Shown here in pieces: positions 44,391-52,532 of a stretch of DNA of 64,000 nucleotides. A program made the position numbers and the translations under genes. The stretch comes from Microcoleus vaginatus PCC 9802 (GTDB lineage Bacteria > Cyanobacteriota > Cyanobacteriia > Cyanobacteriales > Microcoleaceae): NCBI GenBank assembly GCA_022701275.1, contig CP031740.1:2739001-2803000 (forward strand). Reading direction: 5' to 3'. Positions within the stretch are counted from its first letter, which is position 1. The number at the start of each line of letters is the position of its first letter. Under the pieces are notes generated by a model, which was not told the DNA's origin, did no database searches, and worked only from the letters and a program-made list of their open reading frames with translations.

Positions 44391-45707
44391 ATGCAAAAAA
44401 TAAATTCCCCCCAGCAACGAAGCCAGAAGCATCCCCGTCTTTTAGCCTTATTTGCTGCCACATTAACCGCGGTCTTACTTTTATTTATTCTGCCGGCACT
44501 GACTCAACAGCCAGTCGTGCTCACCATGTTAATGCAAGGCCAAGACATTGTTAACTGGAGACCCTTTGTCAAAGAATTTGAACAGAAAAACCCCGACATT
44601 CGCATCAACCTCATAGAAGGGCCTTTTGACACCAACCTCATAGAAAATCTTTACACATCTGCCTTTCTTTTAGGCGAATCGCCCTACGACATCATTAACA
44701 TGGATATTGTCTGGGTTCCCAAATTTGCAGCCGCAGGTTGGGTAAGCGATTTGACAGACAGAATTCCCCCCGAACAACTATCAAAATTTATCCAAGGTAA
44801 CGTCGAAGGCGGGCGGTATCGAGGCAAACTTTACCGAATTCCCCACGCTTCCGATGCTGGAATGCTTTATTACCGCAAAGACATTTTAGAACAAGCGAAA
44901 ATTCCAGCGCCGAAAACCTTTGAAGAGATGGTAAAAATATCTCAAAACTTGCAAAAACAGGGAAAAGCAACCTGGGGTTATCTGTGGCAAGGTAAACAAT
45001 ACGAGGGAGTATCTGCGATGTTTGTCGAGGTGCTCTCCGGTTTTGGCGGCTTCTGGGCTAACCCTCAAACTTTTGAAGTTGGGTTAGATAAACCCGAGGC
45101 AATTAAAGCAGTGGAATTTCTCAAAAAAACGATCGCCTCTGGCATTTCTCCTCCGGGTGTCACCACCTACGGCGAAGAAGAAACCCGGCTGTTGTTTCAA
45201 AACGGCAAAGCGCTGTTTTTGCGAAACTGGCCGTATGTTTGGAAGCTGGCAAATGCCGAAGGATCGAATGTTAGAGGCAAAATTGCGATCGAGCCAATGC
45301 TCAGCAGTACGGGTAAAACAGGCGGTTCCTGCTTGGGTGGCTGGGGCTGGGGAATTGCCAAAACCTCAAAACATCCAGAACAAGCCTGGAAAGCAATTCA
45401 GTATCTTACCAGCGAGGAAACCCAGCGCAAATTTATTTTAGAAACCGGTTTAATTCCCAGTTACAAATCCCTATTTACCAACAAAGAAATAGTCGCCAAA
45501 TATCCCCACTACCCGCAACTGCTAAAAGTAGTGGAACGGCCAGCTTTGCGCCCGCCCCTGGCACAATACGCTCAAGCTTCTGATATTTTGCAGCGTTATT
45601 TGAGTTCAGCTTTTACTGGGAGAATGAGTGCAGAACAAGCAATGAAAGCAGCAGCTAGCGAAACTCGCAATTTATTAGGCAGTTTGAAACAACCCCAAGC
45701 TTCGTAA
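44391..45707 (+). CDS. Carbohydrate ABC transporter substrate-binding protein
   Basis: A 438-residue family 1-type binding protein. An N-terminal hydrophobic segment (about 17-38: LLALFAATLTAVLLLFILPAL) acts as signal or anchor; there is no lipobox cysteine. Typical features are VVLTMLMQGQDIVNWRPFVKEFEQKNPDI, SPYDIINMDIVWVPKFAAAGWVSDLTDRI, GKLYRIPHASDAGMLYYRKDIL, NGKALFLRNWPYVWKLA, and GSCLGGWGWGIAKTSKHPEQAWKAIQYLTSEE. It captures a sugar, oligosaccharide or osmolyte such as glucosylglycerol or trehalose in the periplasm and hands it to the two permeases downstream; the substrate is not predictable. First gene of a four-gene operon, but separated from the permease by 187 bp of palindromic repeats. 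Confidence 0.92.
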   Translation: MQKINSPQQRSQKHPRLLALFAATLTAVLLLFILPALTQQPVVLTMLMQGQDIVNWRPFVKEFEQKNPDIRINLIEGPFDTNLIENLYTSAFLLGESPYDIINMDIVWVPKFAAAGWVSDLTDRIPPEQLSKFIQGNVEGGRYRGKLYRIPHASDAGMLYYRKDILEQAKIPAPKTFEEMVKISQNLQKQGKATWGYLWQGKQYEGVSAMFVEVLSGFGGFWANPQTFEVGLDKPEAIKAVEFLKKTIASGISPPGVTTYGEEETRLLFQNGKALFLRNWPYVWKLANAEGSNVRGKIAIEPMLSSTGKTGGSCLGGWGWGIAKTSKHPEQAWKAIQYLTSEETQRKFILETGLIPSYKSLFTNKEIVAKYPHYPQLLKVVERPALRPPLAQYAQASDILQRYLSSAFTGRMSAEQAMKAAASETRNLLGSLKQPQAS

Positions 45708-45733
45708 AACTGACATCTTGCTATTCTGTTAGA

Positions 45734-45868
45734 AACAGGCAAGATGCCTGTTCCACAAAGAGTGAATTTTTTTATTGTGGGGTGGGCATCTTGCCCGCCC
45801 GAACAGGCAAGATGCCTGTTCCACAAAAAGTTAATTCAATTGTGGGGCGTTGCTCCTAGCCCGCCATA
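45734..45868. repeat. Two tandem copies of a composite palindromic repeat inside the sugar ABC operon
   Basis: AACAGGC-AAGAT-GCCTGTT then CCACA occurs at 45734-45757 and again at 45802-45825 (68-bp period). Each is followed by an AATT-rich spacer, ATTGTGGGG and a second stem (GGGC-ATCTT-GCCC at 45784-45796; a diverged CTCCTAGCCCGCC at the second). Related copies lie at 60921-60995 and, inverted, at 51135-51214. Confidence 0.8.
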
Positions 45869-45894
45869 AAATAAATTAAATAAAGGTGAACAAT

Positions 45895-46803
45895 ATGCAA
45901 TTAGACAAGATGCGACAGCGCGAACAAAAAACCGGATGGATATTAGTAGCACCAGCTTTAATAATTCTGATGCTAGTATTTGCTTACCCAATATTACGCG
46001 CTTTTTGGCTGAGTTTATTCACCCAAAACCTCGGTACAGAATTAAAACTGGTTTTTTCCGGTTTTGCTAACTACAGTCGAATGTTAGGGGACGGGCGTTT
46101 CTGGCAAACTTTAGGCAACACCACCGTATTTACAGTCGCCTCTGTTTTACTGGAATTAATTCTCGGTATGGGCATTGCCTTAGTTTTAAATCAATCCTTC
46201 ACAGGGCGCGGCATTGTTCGCACAATCTCCTTGCTACCTTGGGCGCTGCCCACTGCATTGATGGGAGTAGCTTGGGCGTGGATTTTTAACGACCAATACG
46301 GCGTAATTAACGACATTTTAAGGCGTTTGGGATTGATTCAAAATAGCATTAGCTGGCTGGGAGATCCGACTTTGGCAATGATGGCAGTGATTACAGCCGA
46401 TGTGTGGAAAACTACGCCCTTTGTCAGCTTGCTTTTGCTAGCGGGATTGCAATCAATTCCCGGTGATTTGTACGAAGCACACGCGATTGACGGCGCGAGT
46501 AGCTGGCAGAGTTTCCGTCAAGTTACCGTTCCCCTGCTGATGCCCCAAATTGTGATTGCTTTGCTGTTTCGATTTGCCCAGTCTTTCGGCATTTTTGACT
46601 TGATTCAGGTGATGACGGGAGGGGGGCCTGCGGGGGCAACGGAGACGGTTTCTATCTACATTTACAGCACGGTAATGAGGTATTTAGACTTTGGGTATGG
46701 GGCGGCTTTGGTGGTGTGTACTTTTTTGCTGTTAGTGGCAGCAGTTGCGATCGCCGCTTACCTGTTATCGAGAGCCCGCACCAATGCAGCAGGAGGAAAC
46801 TAA
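45895..46803 (+). CDS. Carbohydrate ABC transporter permease, MalF/UgpA type
   Basis: 302 residues from ATG 45895, eight bases after AAAGG; GTG 45886 overlaps that site. Six membrane helices. The cytoplasmic EAA loop reads YEAHAIDGASSWQSFRQVTVPLLMPQI, the contact site for the ATPase coupling helix. The end is FLLLVAAVAIAAYLLSRARTNAAGGN. It pairs with the next permease to form the translocation path. Usual length for the family. Confidence 0.93.
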   Translation: MQLDKMRQREQKTGWILVAPALIILMLVFAYPILRAFWLSLFTQNLGTELKLVFSGFANYSRMLGDGRFWQTLGNTTVFTVASVLLELILGMGIALVLNQSFTGRGIVRTISLLPWALPTALMGVAWAWIFNDQYGVINDILRRLGLIQNSISWLGDPTLAMMAVITADVWKTTPFVSLLLLAGLQSIPGDLYEAHAIDGASSWQSFRQVTVPLLMPQIVIALLFRFAQSFGIFDLIQVMTGGGPAGATETVSIYIYSTVMRYLDFGYGAALVVCTFLLLVAAVAIAAYLLSRARTNAAGGN

Positions 46804-46874
46804 GACGATTTTAGATTTGGGATTTGAGATTTTAGATAACCAACAGTTGCACTTTTATTTCATTGGTATAAATT

Positions 46875-47738
46875 ATGTCGATCGCCCGCGAACAACCTAG
46901 CAAAAAAACCTTTGACATCCGGCAATTAATCTTGCCAATCTCAGCGCTCTTAATCGTCGCATATTTTCTCGCACCTATTATTTGGCAGGTGCTAACTTCT
47001 TTCAAAGTAAATGCAGATATTTCAGCGATTCCCAACGTCTACATTCCCAAACGAATTACTTTCGAGCATTACCTGTCCCTATTCCAGCGCCGCCCCTTTG
47101 CACTTTACATTTTAAATAGCGCTTTTGTTTCCATTACTTCAACATTGCTGTGTTTAGCAGTAGGCGCTCCCGCAGCTTACGCTTTAGCCCGGTTGCGGCT
47201 GTGGGGCGAGAGAATCATCCTGGCAACTGTGACGATAGTTACCTTATTTCCGGCGGTGCTGCTATTTTTAGGACTTCTAGAAATTGTCAAAGCTTTGGGT
47301 TTAGGGAATAATTATTTAGCATTAATTATTCCTTACACCGCTATCAATCTACCGCTGACAATTTTGGTGATGCGGAGTTTCTTTCAACAGTTGCCCAAAG
47401 ATTTGGAAGATGCGGCTAAAGTAGACGGATACAACACTTTTCAAATGCTGTGGCAAATCGTGCTACCGATGACATTTCCAGCTTTAGTCACAACTGGAAT
47501 TTTGACATTTATTTCAGCTTGGAACGAGTTTATTTTTGCACTAACATTTATGACTCGCGAATCTCTAAAAACAATCCCCGTCGCCACGGCTCAACTCAGC
47601 GGAGTGTCAGTATTTGAGATTCCTTACGGCCCGATCGCCGCAGCCACCGTTTTGGGAACTTTGCCCTTAGTTTTCCTAGTTTTAGTATTCCAGCGGCGCA
47701 TTGTTCAGGGTTTAACGGCCGGGGCTGTAAAAGGATAA
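46875..47738 (+). CDS. Carbohydrate ABC transporter permease, MalG/UgpE type
   Basis: A 287-residue protein with six membrane helices and the EAA loop DLEDAAKVDGYNTFQMLWQIVLPMTFPALVTTGILTF. N-terminal LPISALLIVAYFLAPIIWQVLTSFK and the periplasmic PKRITFEHYLSLF are characteristic of this half of the pair, as is ISAWNEFIFALTFM. It follows the first permease by 71 bp containing a TTTTAGA-like stretch. Confidence 0.93.
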   Translation: MSIAREQPSKKTFDIRQLILPISALLIVAYFLAPIIWQVLTSFKVNADISAIPNVYIPKRITFEHYLSLFQRRPFALYILNSAFVSITSTLLCLAVGAPAAYALARLRLWGERIILATVTIVTLFPAVLLFLGLLEIVKALGLGNNYLALIIPYTAINLPLTILVMRSFFQQLPKDLEDAAKVDGYNTFQMLWQIVLPMTFPALVTTGILTFISAWNEFIFALTFMTRESLKTIPVATAQLSGVSVFEIPYGPIAAATVLGTLPLVFLVLVFQRRIVQGLTAGAVKG

Positions 47739-47742
47739 ATCG

Positions 47743-47772
47743 ATTTTAGATTTTAGATTTTAGATTTTAGAT
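47743..47772. repeat. TTTTAGA heptamer tract
   Basis: Four to five copies of TTTTAGA immediately after the permease stop, inside the operon. Same heptamer family as 17926-17950, 29535-29566 and 59549-59570. Confidence 0.8.
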
Positions 47773-47874
47773 TGGAGAGTAGTCAGTAGCCAGTAGTCAA
47801 AAAAGCCACAGAAGATTAATCCGTGTATCGGTGTCGTACTGTTCTTACCAATTCCCAAATACTCATTAAAAATC

Positions 47875-48957
47875 ATGGCCAAATTGCAACTAAAAAACCT
47901 CAATAAAACCTACAGCCCTAAAGTAGTTCCCGTAAAAGACATTAGTTTGGATGTCAACGAAGGAGAATTTCTAACCTTGCTGGGGCCGTCGGGGTGTGGC
48001 AAATCTACGACTCTCAGGTTAATTGCAGGGTTGGAACAGCCAACTAGAGGCGAGATTAGAATTGGCGATCGCGATGTCACTTATCTCAGACCGGGCGATC
48101 GCGATATTGCAATGGTTTTTCAAAGTTACGCGCTGTATCCACACATGACAGTATACGAAAACATGGCATCGAGCCTCAAACTTCGCAAAATCTCCTCCAG
48201 CGAAATCAACCGATTAGTGACAGAAGTTGCAACATCCCTCGGATTGACGGAATTAATCGATCGCAAACCCGGAAAACTATCAGGTGGACAGCGGCAGCGA
48301 GTCGCCCTCGGCCGCGCATTAGTGCGCCAACCGGAAGTATTTTTGCTCGACGAACCTTTGAGTAATCTCGACGCATTATTGCGGGAAAAAGTTAGGGCAG
48401 AACTCAAACAATTATTTTCCTCCCAAAAAGCTCCTGTAGTGTACGTAACTCACGACCAAACCGAAGCAATGACGCTTTCTACAAAAGTGGCAGTTCTCAA
48501 CAGCGGCAACGTGCAGCAGCTCGCTCCGCCACACTTAATTTATACCCGTCCTGCCAATCAGTTTGTAGCCGGTTTTGTGGGCAGCCCGCAAATGAATTTG
48601 CTAGTGCTTAAATGCCAGGGAAATTTTGCTAAGTTGGGGGATTTTCGAGTTCCACTCCCAAATATGCCGACTGTGCCCCCAGAAATTGTGTTAGGAATTC
48701 GTCCGGAACACGTCGGCTTTGCAGATGCAGAGGCCGGCAATATGCCGGGCCCAGACGCCATTAAAGGTGAGGTTTATTTAGTGGAAAACTTGGGAATGCA
48801 AAATTTAGTTAGCGTCCGAGTTAAAGGTGTGGACTCAGTAACGGTGCGGGCTTTGCTGCCAAATGACCGCCACTGGAATTCAGAAATTGTAGAGCTGGTT
48901 CTTCCGCCTCAGTTGCTGCACTGGTTTGACGTGAAAACGGGCGATCGCTTGCAATAA
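47875..48957 (+). CDS. ABC transporter ATP-binding protein, MalK/UgpC type
   Basis: A 360-residue ATPase energising the sugar importer from the cytoplasmic side. Walker A is GPSGCGKST (about 37-45), Q-loop VFQSYALYPHMTVYENM, signature LSGGQRQRVALGRAL (about 136-150), Walker B VFLLDEPLSNLD, and H-loop VTHDQTEAMTLS. The C-terminal ~120 residues form the TOBE/MOP-type regulatory domain (PEIVLGIRPEHVGFADAEAG). Subunits of this type often serve several importers. Last gene of the operon. Confidence 0.95.
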   Translation: MAKLQLKNLNKTYSPKVVPVKDISLDVNEGEFLTLLGPSGCGKSTTLRLIAGLEQPTRGEIRIGDRDVTYLRPGDRDIAMVFQSYALYPHMTVYENMASSLKLRKISSSEINRLVTEVATSLGLTELIDRKPGKLSGGQRQRVALGRALVRQPEVFLLDEPLSNLDALLREKVRAELKQLFSSQKAPVVYVTHDQTEAMTLSTKVAVLNSGNVQQLAPPHLIYTRPANQFVAGFVGSPQMNLLVLKCQGNFAKLGDFRVPLPNMPTVPPEIVLGIRPEHVGFADAEAGNMPGPDAIKGEVYLVENLGMQNLVSVRVKGVDSVTVRALLPNDRHWNSEIVELVLPPQLLHWFDVKTGDRLQ

Positions 48958-49296
48958 GAATTTGCCCTGCATAGCATGATTGATTAGAAATGGTCTAACC
49001 CTGTGCTGAAAAATATTTTTTTTGCTTATAACTAAGTTATGACTTTAGTTAGAGGTAGAACTCTTTGGCTGCTGTTAAGGTGATATTCATGTGTGAAAAA
49101 GCTAATTGGCTGACACATAGGTTGCGTGTTTACCAGATGTTATCGCTAACCTATAACTCTATTATTTATGTGGTTAATGGCAAGTTGAAGCTAAGTTGGC
49201 TTTCCCTCGCGTTAGCTGCTGATTTTGGAGCAAGTCAATTAGTAGATGAAAAAATGTTGAAAATTATCACCAATCAACTTAGGGAGTATGACCGAG
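48958..49296. other. Intergenic region downstream of sugar ABC operon
   Basis: 339 bp. A frame open over most of it (49065 onward) overlaps the next gene and has no ribosome site. No terminator hairpin with a clear T-run was identified. Confidence 0.4.
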
Positions 49297-49647
49297 ATGA
49301 ATTTGATTTCCACAGCCATTGCTCGCATTAGTTCCCTGCTTAAGGGCTTTCAAATCAAGAGTTTTTTGAGTGTTGTCCTAGTCGGTTTTCTGCTTCTGAC
49401 AACAAATGTTGATTCGGCGCGCAGTAACCAAGGTTTTGGCGGGCAAGCCAGCTCAAAGACCGATCTAAACAATTCTGAAAGACCCCAAACAACGCGGGAA
49501 TGGAGGCAAGAAGCTCGCGAAACGTCAGACTCTCCGGGCGAACGAGTTCAGAAGATTGGGCAAGAGGCAGGAGCAGCCGTGAAAGAATTCGGTGAGATGT
49601 ACCAAGACACTGCTAAGAGAAGTGTCCGCGAATTAAAGGATAAGTAG
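49297..49647 (+). CDS. Small exported protein of unknown function
   Basis: 116 residues from ATG 49297, which has AGGGAG ten bases upstream; ATG 49288 is too close to that site. Signal-like segment about 20-39 (IKSFLSVVLVGFLLLTTNV), then a polar, helix-prone domain: TTREWRQEARETSDSPGERVQKIGQEAGAAVKEFGEMYQDTAKRSVREL. The pattern is that of small cyanobacterial exported proteins with amphipathic helices, possibly stress-related, but I cannot name a family. Monocistronic, followed by a GAAACCCGGTTTC-family hairpin. Confidence 0.6.
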   Translation: MNLISTAIARISSLLKGFQIKSFLSVVLVGFLLLTTNVDSARSNQGFGGQASSKTDLNNSERPQTTREWRQEARETSDSPGERVQKIGQEAGAAVKEFGEMYQDTAKRSVRELKDK

Positions 49648-49825
49648 ATCCAGCTAAAAAAATCTAACACTGAGAAACCTGATTGCTGTAGGGGCAGCGC
49701 CAAGAGTGTTCGCCCTTGCGGGTTTCTCAACACCTGAACAGTTTGACGTTTAAATAGGTTGAGCTACTTAATAAGGCAGAGACCATCAAGTAGGCGAGCA
49801 TAAATAAACTAAGGCTGACGTTCAT

Positions 49826-49857
49826 AAACCCGGTTTCTCATGTGAAACTGGGTTTTT
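49826..49857 (+). terminator. Hairpin with T-run, GAAACCCGGTTTC family
   Basis: Arms AAACCCGGTTTC and GAAACTGGGTTT (one G-T pair) around TCATGT, followed by further T. It lies 179 bp after the small exported protein gene; it may be a terminator or a dispersed repeat, or both. Confidence 0.5.
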
Positions 49858-49979
49858 GAGTTGGAAGCTTTTTATGTTAAATTAAATCAAAGTCGCGTTA
49901 AAAACCCCTTGATATCAAGTCCGGTAGCACCGGACTTGTATAATGGGGTGTAGTTAATCGCTCATGGGATCGTACAATT

Positions 49980-50471
49980 ATGGGAAAGCGTCTAGTCATT
50001 GAACCACATCTTTCAGTAGAAGAACTTCAGAGCCACTACCGAAGGGCCGCCGACCCCATTGAGCGGACTCGCTACCAAATTATCTGGCTATTGGCTAAAG
50101 GATTGGTGACCGAAGAGGTAGTTTCAGTCACAGGCTATCACAGAGATAGAATTCGTAGAATTGCCCGTCGTTACAACCAAAGTGGCCCACAAGGATTAAT
50201 CGATGGTCGTCGCTCTCATCCCGGCCGAATACCAATGTTGTCGGATATTGAGCAAGCACATTTGTGGCAAGCACTCAACTCTTTGGCAGAGGATGGTGGA
50301 CTGTGGAATGGTCGTAAAGTAGCCGACTGGGTGGCGCAATTGAAGGGAAAGCCAATTCACAGGCAGCGTGGGTGGGAATATTTGCGGCAGATGAATTTCA
50401 GACAACTCGTGCCACGAGCCCAGCATGACGAAGCTGATATCGAGCAGCAGCAAGAATGGAAAAAAAACTAA
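49980..50471 (+). CDS. IS630 transposase, frame A (DNA-binding part)
   Basis: 163 residues with helix-turn-helix sequence (ERTRYQIIWLLAKGLVTEEVVSVTGYHRDRIRRIARRYNQSGPQGLIDG), the typical IS630 N-terminal homeodomain-like fold, and HRQRGWEYLRQMNFR leading to the catalytic half. It ends EWKKN at TAA 50469, just after AAAAAAAA at 50460-50467. It likely yields a fusion with frame B by -1 slippage and may act alone as a binding repressor. Confidence 0.88.
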   Translation: MGKRLVIEPHLSVEELQSHYRRAADPIERTRYQIIWLLAKGLVTEEVVSVTGYHRDRIRRIARRYNQSGPQGLIDGRRSHPGRIPMLSDIEQAHLWQALNSLAEDGGLWNGRKVADWVAQLKGKPIHRQRGWEYLRQMNFRQLVPRAQHDEADIEQQQEWKKN

Positions 50472-51040
50472 CTTTGGAACAGGCGCGGCTGCAAGCAAAG
50501 TATCCCGAAGCTGAAATCGAGGTTTGGGCTATGGATGAACATCGATTGGGACTTAAACCCATACAGCGACGTGTCTGGGCGCAACAAGGAGAACAACCAA
50601 TTGCTGCTGTTAAATGGCGTTTTCAATGGTTATGGCTCTATGGATTCGTTCATCCGGAGTCTGGGGAAACTTATTGGTGGATTCTACCAAGAGTCAATAT
50701 CAACCTATTCAACAGAGTTTTAATAGATTTCGCACAACATTTTGGCGTAGGTAAAAATAAGCGTATCATCTTAGTTCTTGATCGAGCAGGTTGGCACATT
50801 CGCTACCAAGTAGAGCTTCCTGAAGGAATTCATTTGTTTTTTCTGCCTCCTTATTCCCCAGAATTACAGCCGGCTGAACGTTTGTGGCCTGTGACTAATG
50901 AACCAATAGCCAATCGTTCTTTCAAGTCATTGGATGAGTTGGAAGTTGTGCTATTCCATCGCTGTCGGCGCTTACTTCAACAGCAAGACTTAATCCGTGG
51001 TTTAACTTTCTTTCATTGGTGGCCAGCGTGCGGCTGCTAA
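50456..51040 (+). CDS. IS630 transposase, frame B (DDE catalytic part)
   Basis: 194 residues, -1 relative to frame A, with which it overlaps by 16 bases. Catalytic residues: first D in WAMDEHRLGL, second D in ILVLDRAGWH, and E in LPPYSPELQPAERLW. The sequence joins smoothly after frame A (EWKK to KLTLEQARLQAKYPEAEIE), so the product is probably a fused ~350-residue transposase made by frameshifting rather than a separate protein. Confidence 0.88.
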   Translation: MEKKLTLEQARLQAKYPEAEIEVWAMDEHRLGLKPIQRRVWAQQGEQPIAAVKWRFQWLWLYGFVHPESGETYWWILPRVNINLFNRVLIDFAQHFGVGKNKRIILVLDRAGWHIRYQVELPEGIHLFFLPPYSPELQPAERLWPVTNEPIANRSFKSLDELEVVLFHRCRRLLQQQDLIRGLTFFHWWPACGC

Positions 51041-51403
51041 TTGCGCTCCCACGCCCACCATACAAGTCCGGTGCTACCGGACTTGATATGATAAGACTCG
51101 GCGGTTGAAACTGAGATATTGCAGGATTCTCAATAAGCATTTCAAGGGCGTTGCTTTGAGCAACGCCCCACAAGAAAATTGAACTATGAGTGGAACAGGC
51201 CGGAAAGCCGGTTCATGAAAATGGTGCTTTTGGGTCAGTTAAAACCGCTTTTCACCTCGAACTCCGATGTGGCTTCGATCGCCCCTGGAATGCGAGTTGG
51301 GAGTCAAACTAGACAAACTTTCGTCCCTCTCGCTTGAGAGTAATAAATAAGGGGTAAGGCACTTAGGTTGCACCCTACATATAGAAGTTCCGCGTAATTC
51401 CTG
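51041..51403. other. Intergenic region with composite palindromic repeat (inverted copy)
   Basis: 363 bp. Holds the right IS end (51061-51088), a CGGCGGTTGAAACTGAG fragment (near 51099) and an inverted copy of the composite repeat of 45734-45868: GGCGTTGC...GCAACGCC, CCCCACAA, then TGGAACAGGC-CGGAAA-GCCGGTTCA (51191-51215). The rest is unremarkable. Confidence 0.65.
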
Positions 51404-51841
51404 ATGAATAAACATTTTAACAGTCTTTGCTTGACCGGCCTGCTGTTCATCCTGCCTGTTTGTCCGGCAACAATTGCCAGCGCTCAACCTGCCGAAACTT
51501 CAGATACTAATGCCAAGCCAACAAATCTCCTCAAAGATGAACTGTATTTTGGCTTAAGAAAACCAGGAGGCGAGACAATTTCTGAATCCGAATGGCAGGA
51601 GTTTGTCAGCGCAGTTATTACCCCTCGCTTTCGGGAAGGGCTAACGGTATTAGACGGAGCGGGGCAATTTGTCAACAGCTCGGGAATTCTGATTCGAGAA
51701 AACTCTAAAATAGTTATTTTGATTTATGAAAGTAGCCCGGAGAAAAATCAAGCTATTAATGAAATTATCGAAACTTACAAGCGCACTTTCCAGCAAGAGT
51801 CTGTGTTGCGGGCTACCAGCGAAGTTAAGGTTTCTTTCTGA
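51404..51841 (+). CDS. DUF3574 family exported protein
   Basis: A 145-residue protein with a signal peptide at about 1-27 (LCLTGLLFILPVCPATIASAQ, likely cut after ASA). Mature part: KDELYFGLRKPGGETISESEWQEFVSAVITPRFREGLTVLDGAGQF and SKIVILIYESSPEKNQAINEIIETYKRTFQQESVLRAT. This is the DUF3574 pattern: a small ferredoxin-like domain in the periplasm, unknown function, probably binding rather than catalysing. Stands alone. Confidence 0.8.
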   Translation: MNKHFNSLCLTGLLFILPVCPATIASAQPAETSDTNAKPTNLLKDELYFGLRKPGGETISESEWQEFVSAVITPRFREGLTVLDGAGQFVNSSGILIRENSKIVILIYESSPEKNQAINEIIETYKRTFQQESVLRATSEVKVSF

Positions 51842-52003
51842 TGCGGTTATCCAATCAGTGTATTTATGATATTATTTGTGCTGAGCAAGGTCATACCCTC
51901 AAAGATAAGTAGGGTGCTGGTGCAAGAAAAATCATAATTTTTGGGTATCGATCGCACACTGCAACAAGTCGTTAGAAAAACCTGCCCGGGAGAAAACAAA
52001 AAC

Positions 52004-52207
52004 ATGACGAACGACGGCAACCAAAAAGCTGAACCGCCGGAAAGCGAGGATTCAAAAGAGTTGGACGGTATGGCGAAAGCTTTTCTTGTGAGCGTGGCTT
52101 GGTCTTACGCAGAGGCATTGGAGCGAACGAAACGATCGCAAAATCCACAGGAACCAGCGCCGGAATCTTCGACAGAACAAGTCGAACGCGATCCTGAAAA
52201 AAATTAA
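52004..52207 (+). CDS. Small hypothetical protein (67 residues)
   Basis: Start at ATG 52004, eleven bases after GGGAG; an upstream in-frame start at 51941 adds 21 residues without a ribosome site. Acidic ends (NQKAEPPESEDSKELDG and PAPESSTEQVERDPEKN) flank a short helical middle (MAKAFLVSVAWSYAEALERTKR). No recognised family. It is supported only by ribosome site and composition; followed by a strong hairpin. Confidence 0.45.
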   Translation: MTNDGNQKAEPPESEDSKELDGMAKAFLVSVAWSYAEALERTKRSQNPQEPAPESSTEQVERDPEKN

Positions 52208-52265
52208 TGAAAGACTATTAATGCGATCGATTTGCCAAACTATCTGTGCAATCGAATGCAATAGT

Positions 52266-52313
52266 CAGTTCGCTGTTTTGAGTTAAGAACAATCAACTCA
52301 GAACAGCGAACTG
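52266..52313. repeat. 19-bp stem-loop downstream of the small hypothetical gene
   Basis: Arms 52266-52284 and 52295-52313 (CAGTTCGCTGTTTTGAGTT and its partner, one G-T pair), loop AAGAACAATC. Long and stable, but with no trailing T-run, so terminator, antisense/ncRNA element or dispersed palindrome remain possible. The rest of 52208-52532 shows nothing notable. Confidence 0.6.
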
Positions 52314-52532
52314 TGCAGCTAAAAGCGGATTTGTGTTGGATTTTACAAGAAAAAAATTGGAAGCCCCGTGACCCTTCAACAAGCTCAGGAAAAGCTTTAG
52401 TCCGGTGATGACAACTGCGTTGCAGGTGTGAACCTCAAGCTATATCTATTCTTAAAAGAGATTTAAACTAAACAATGTACGGTTTTACCGCTACAGTGTA
52501 CAAAACAAATAACTAATTTTTAGATCGGTCTC

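Larger units (their letters stand above)
49913..51088 (+). mobile_element. IS630-family insertion sequence, apparently complete (1176 bp)
   Basis: Perfect 28-bp terminal inverted repeats at 49913-49940 and 51061-51088, each containing an internal palindrome (AAGTCCGGT-AGC-ACCGGACTT). Both ends begin with TA, in line with the TA target duplication of the IS630/Tc1 group. Two overlapping frames encode the transposase across an A8 slippery run. The right flank carries a fragment of the 53-bp dispersed repeat. Confidence 0.92.

Noticed and set aside
49065..49331. 88-residue plus-strand frame
   Set aside because: No ribosome site, no protein character, and it overlaps the better supported exported-protein gene at 49297.
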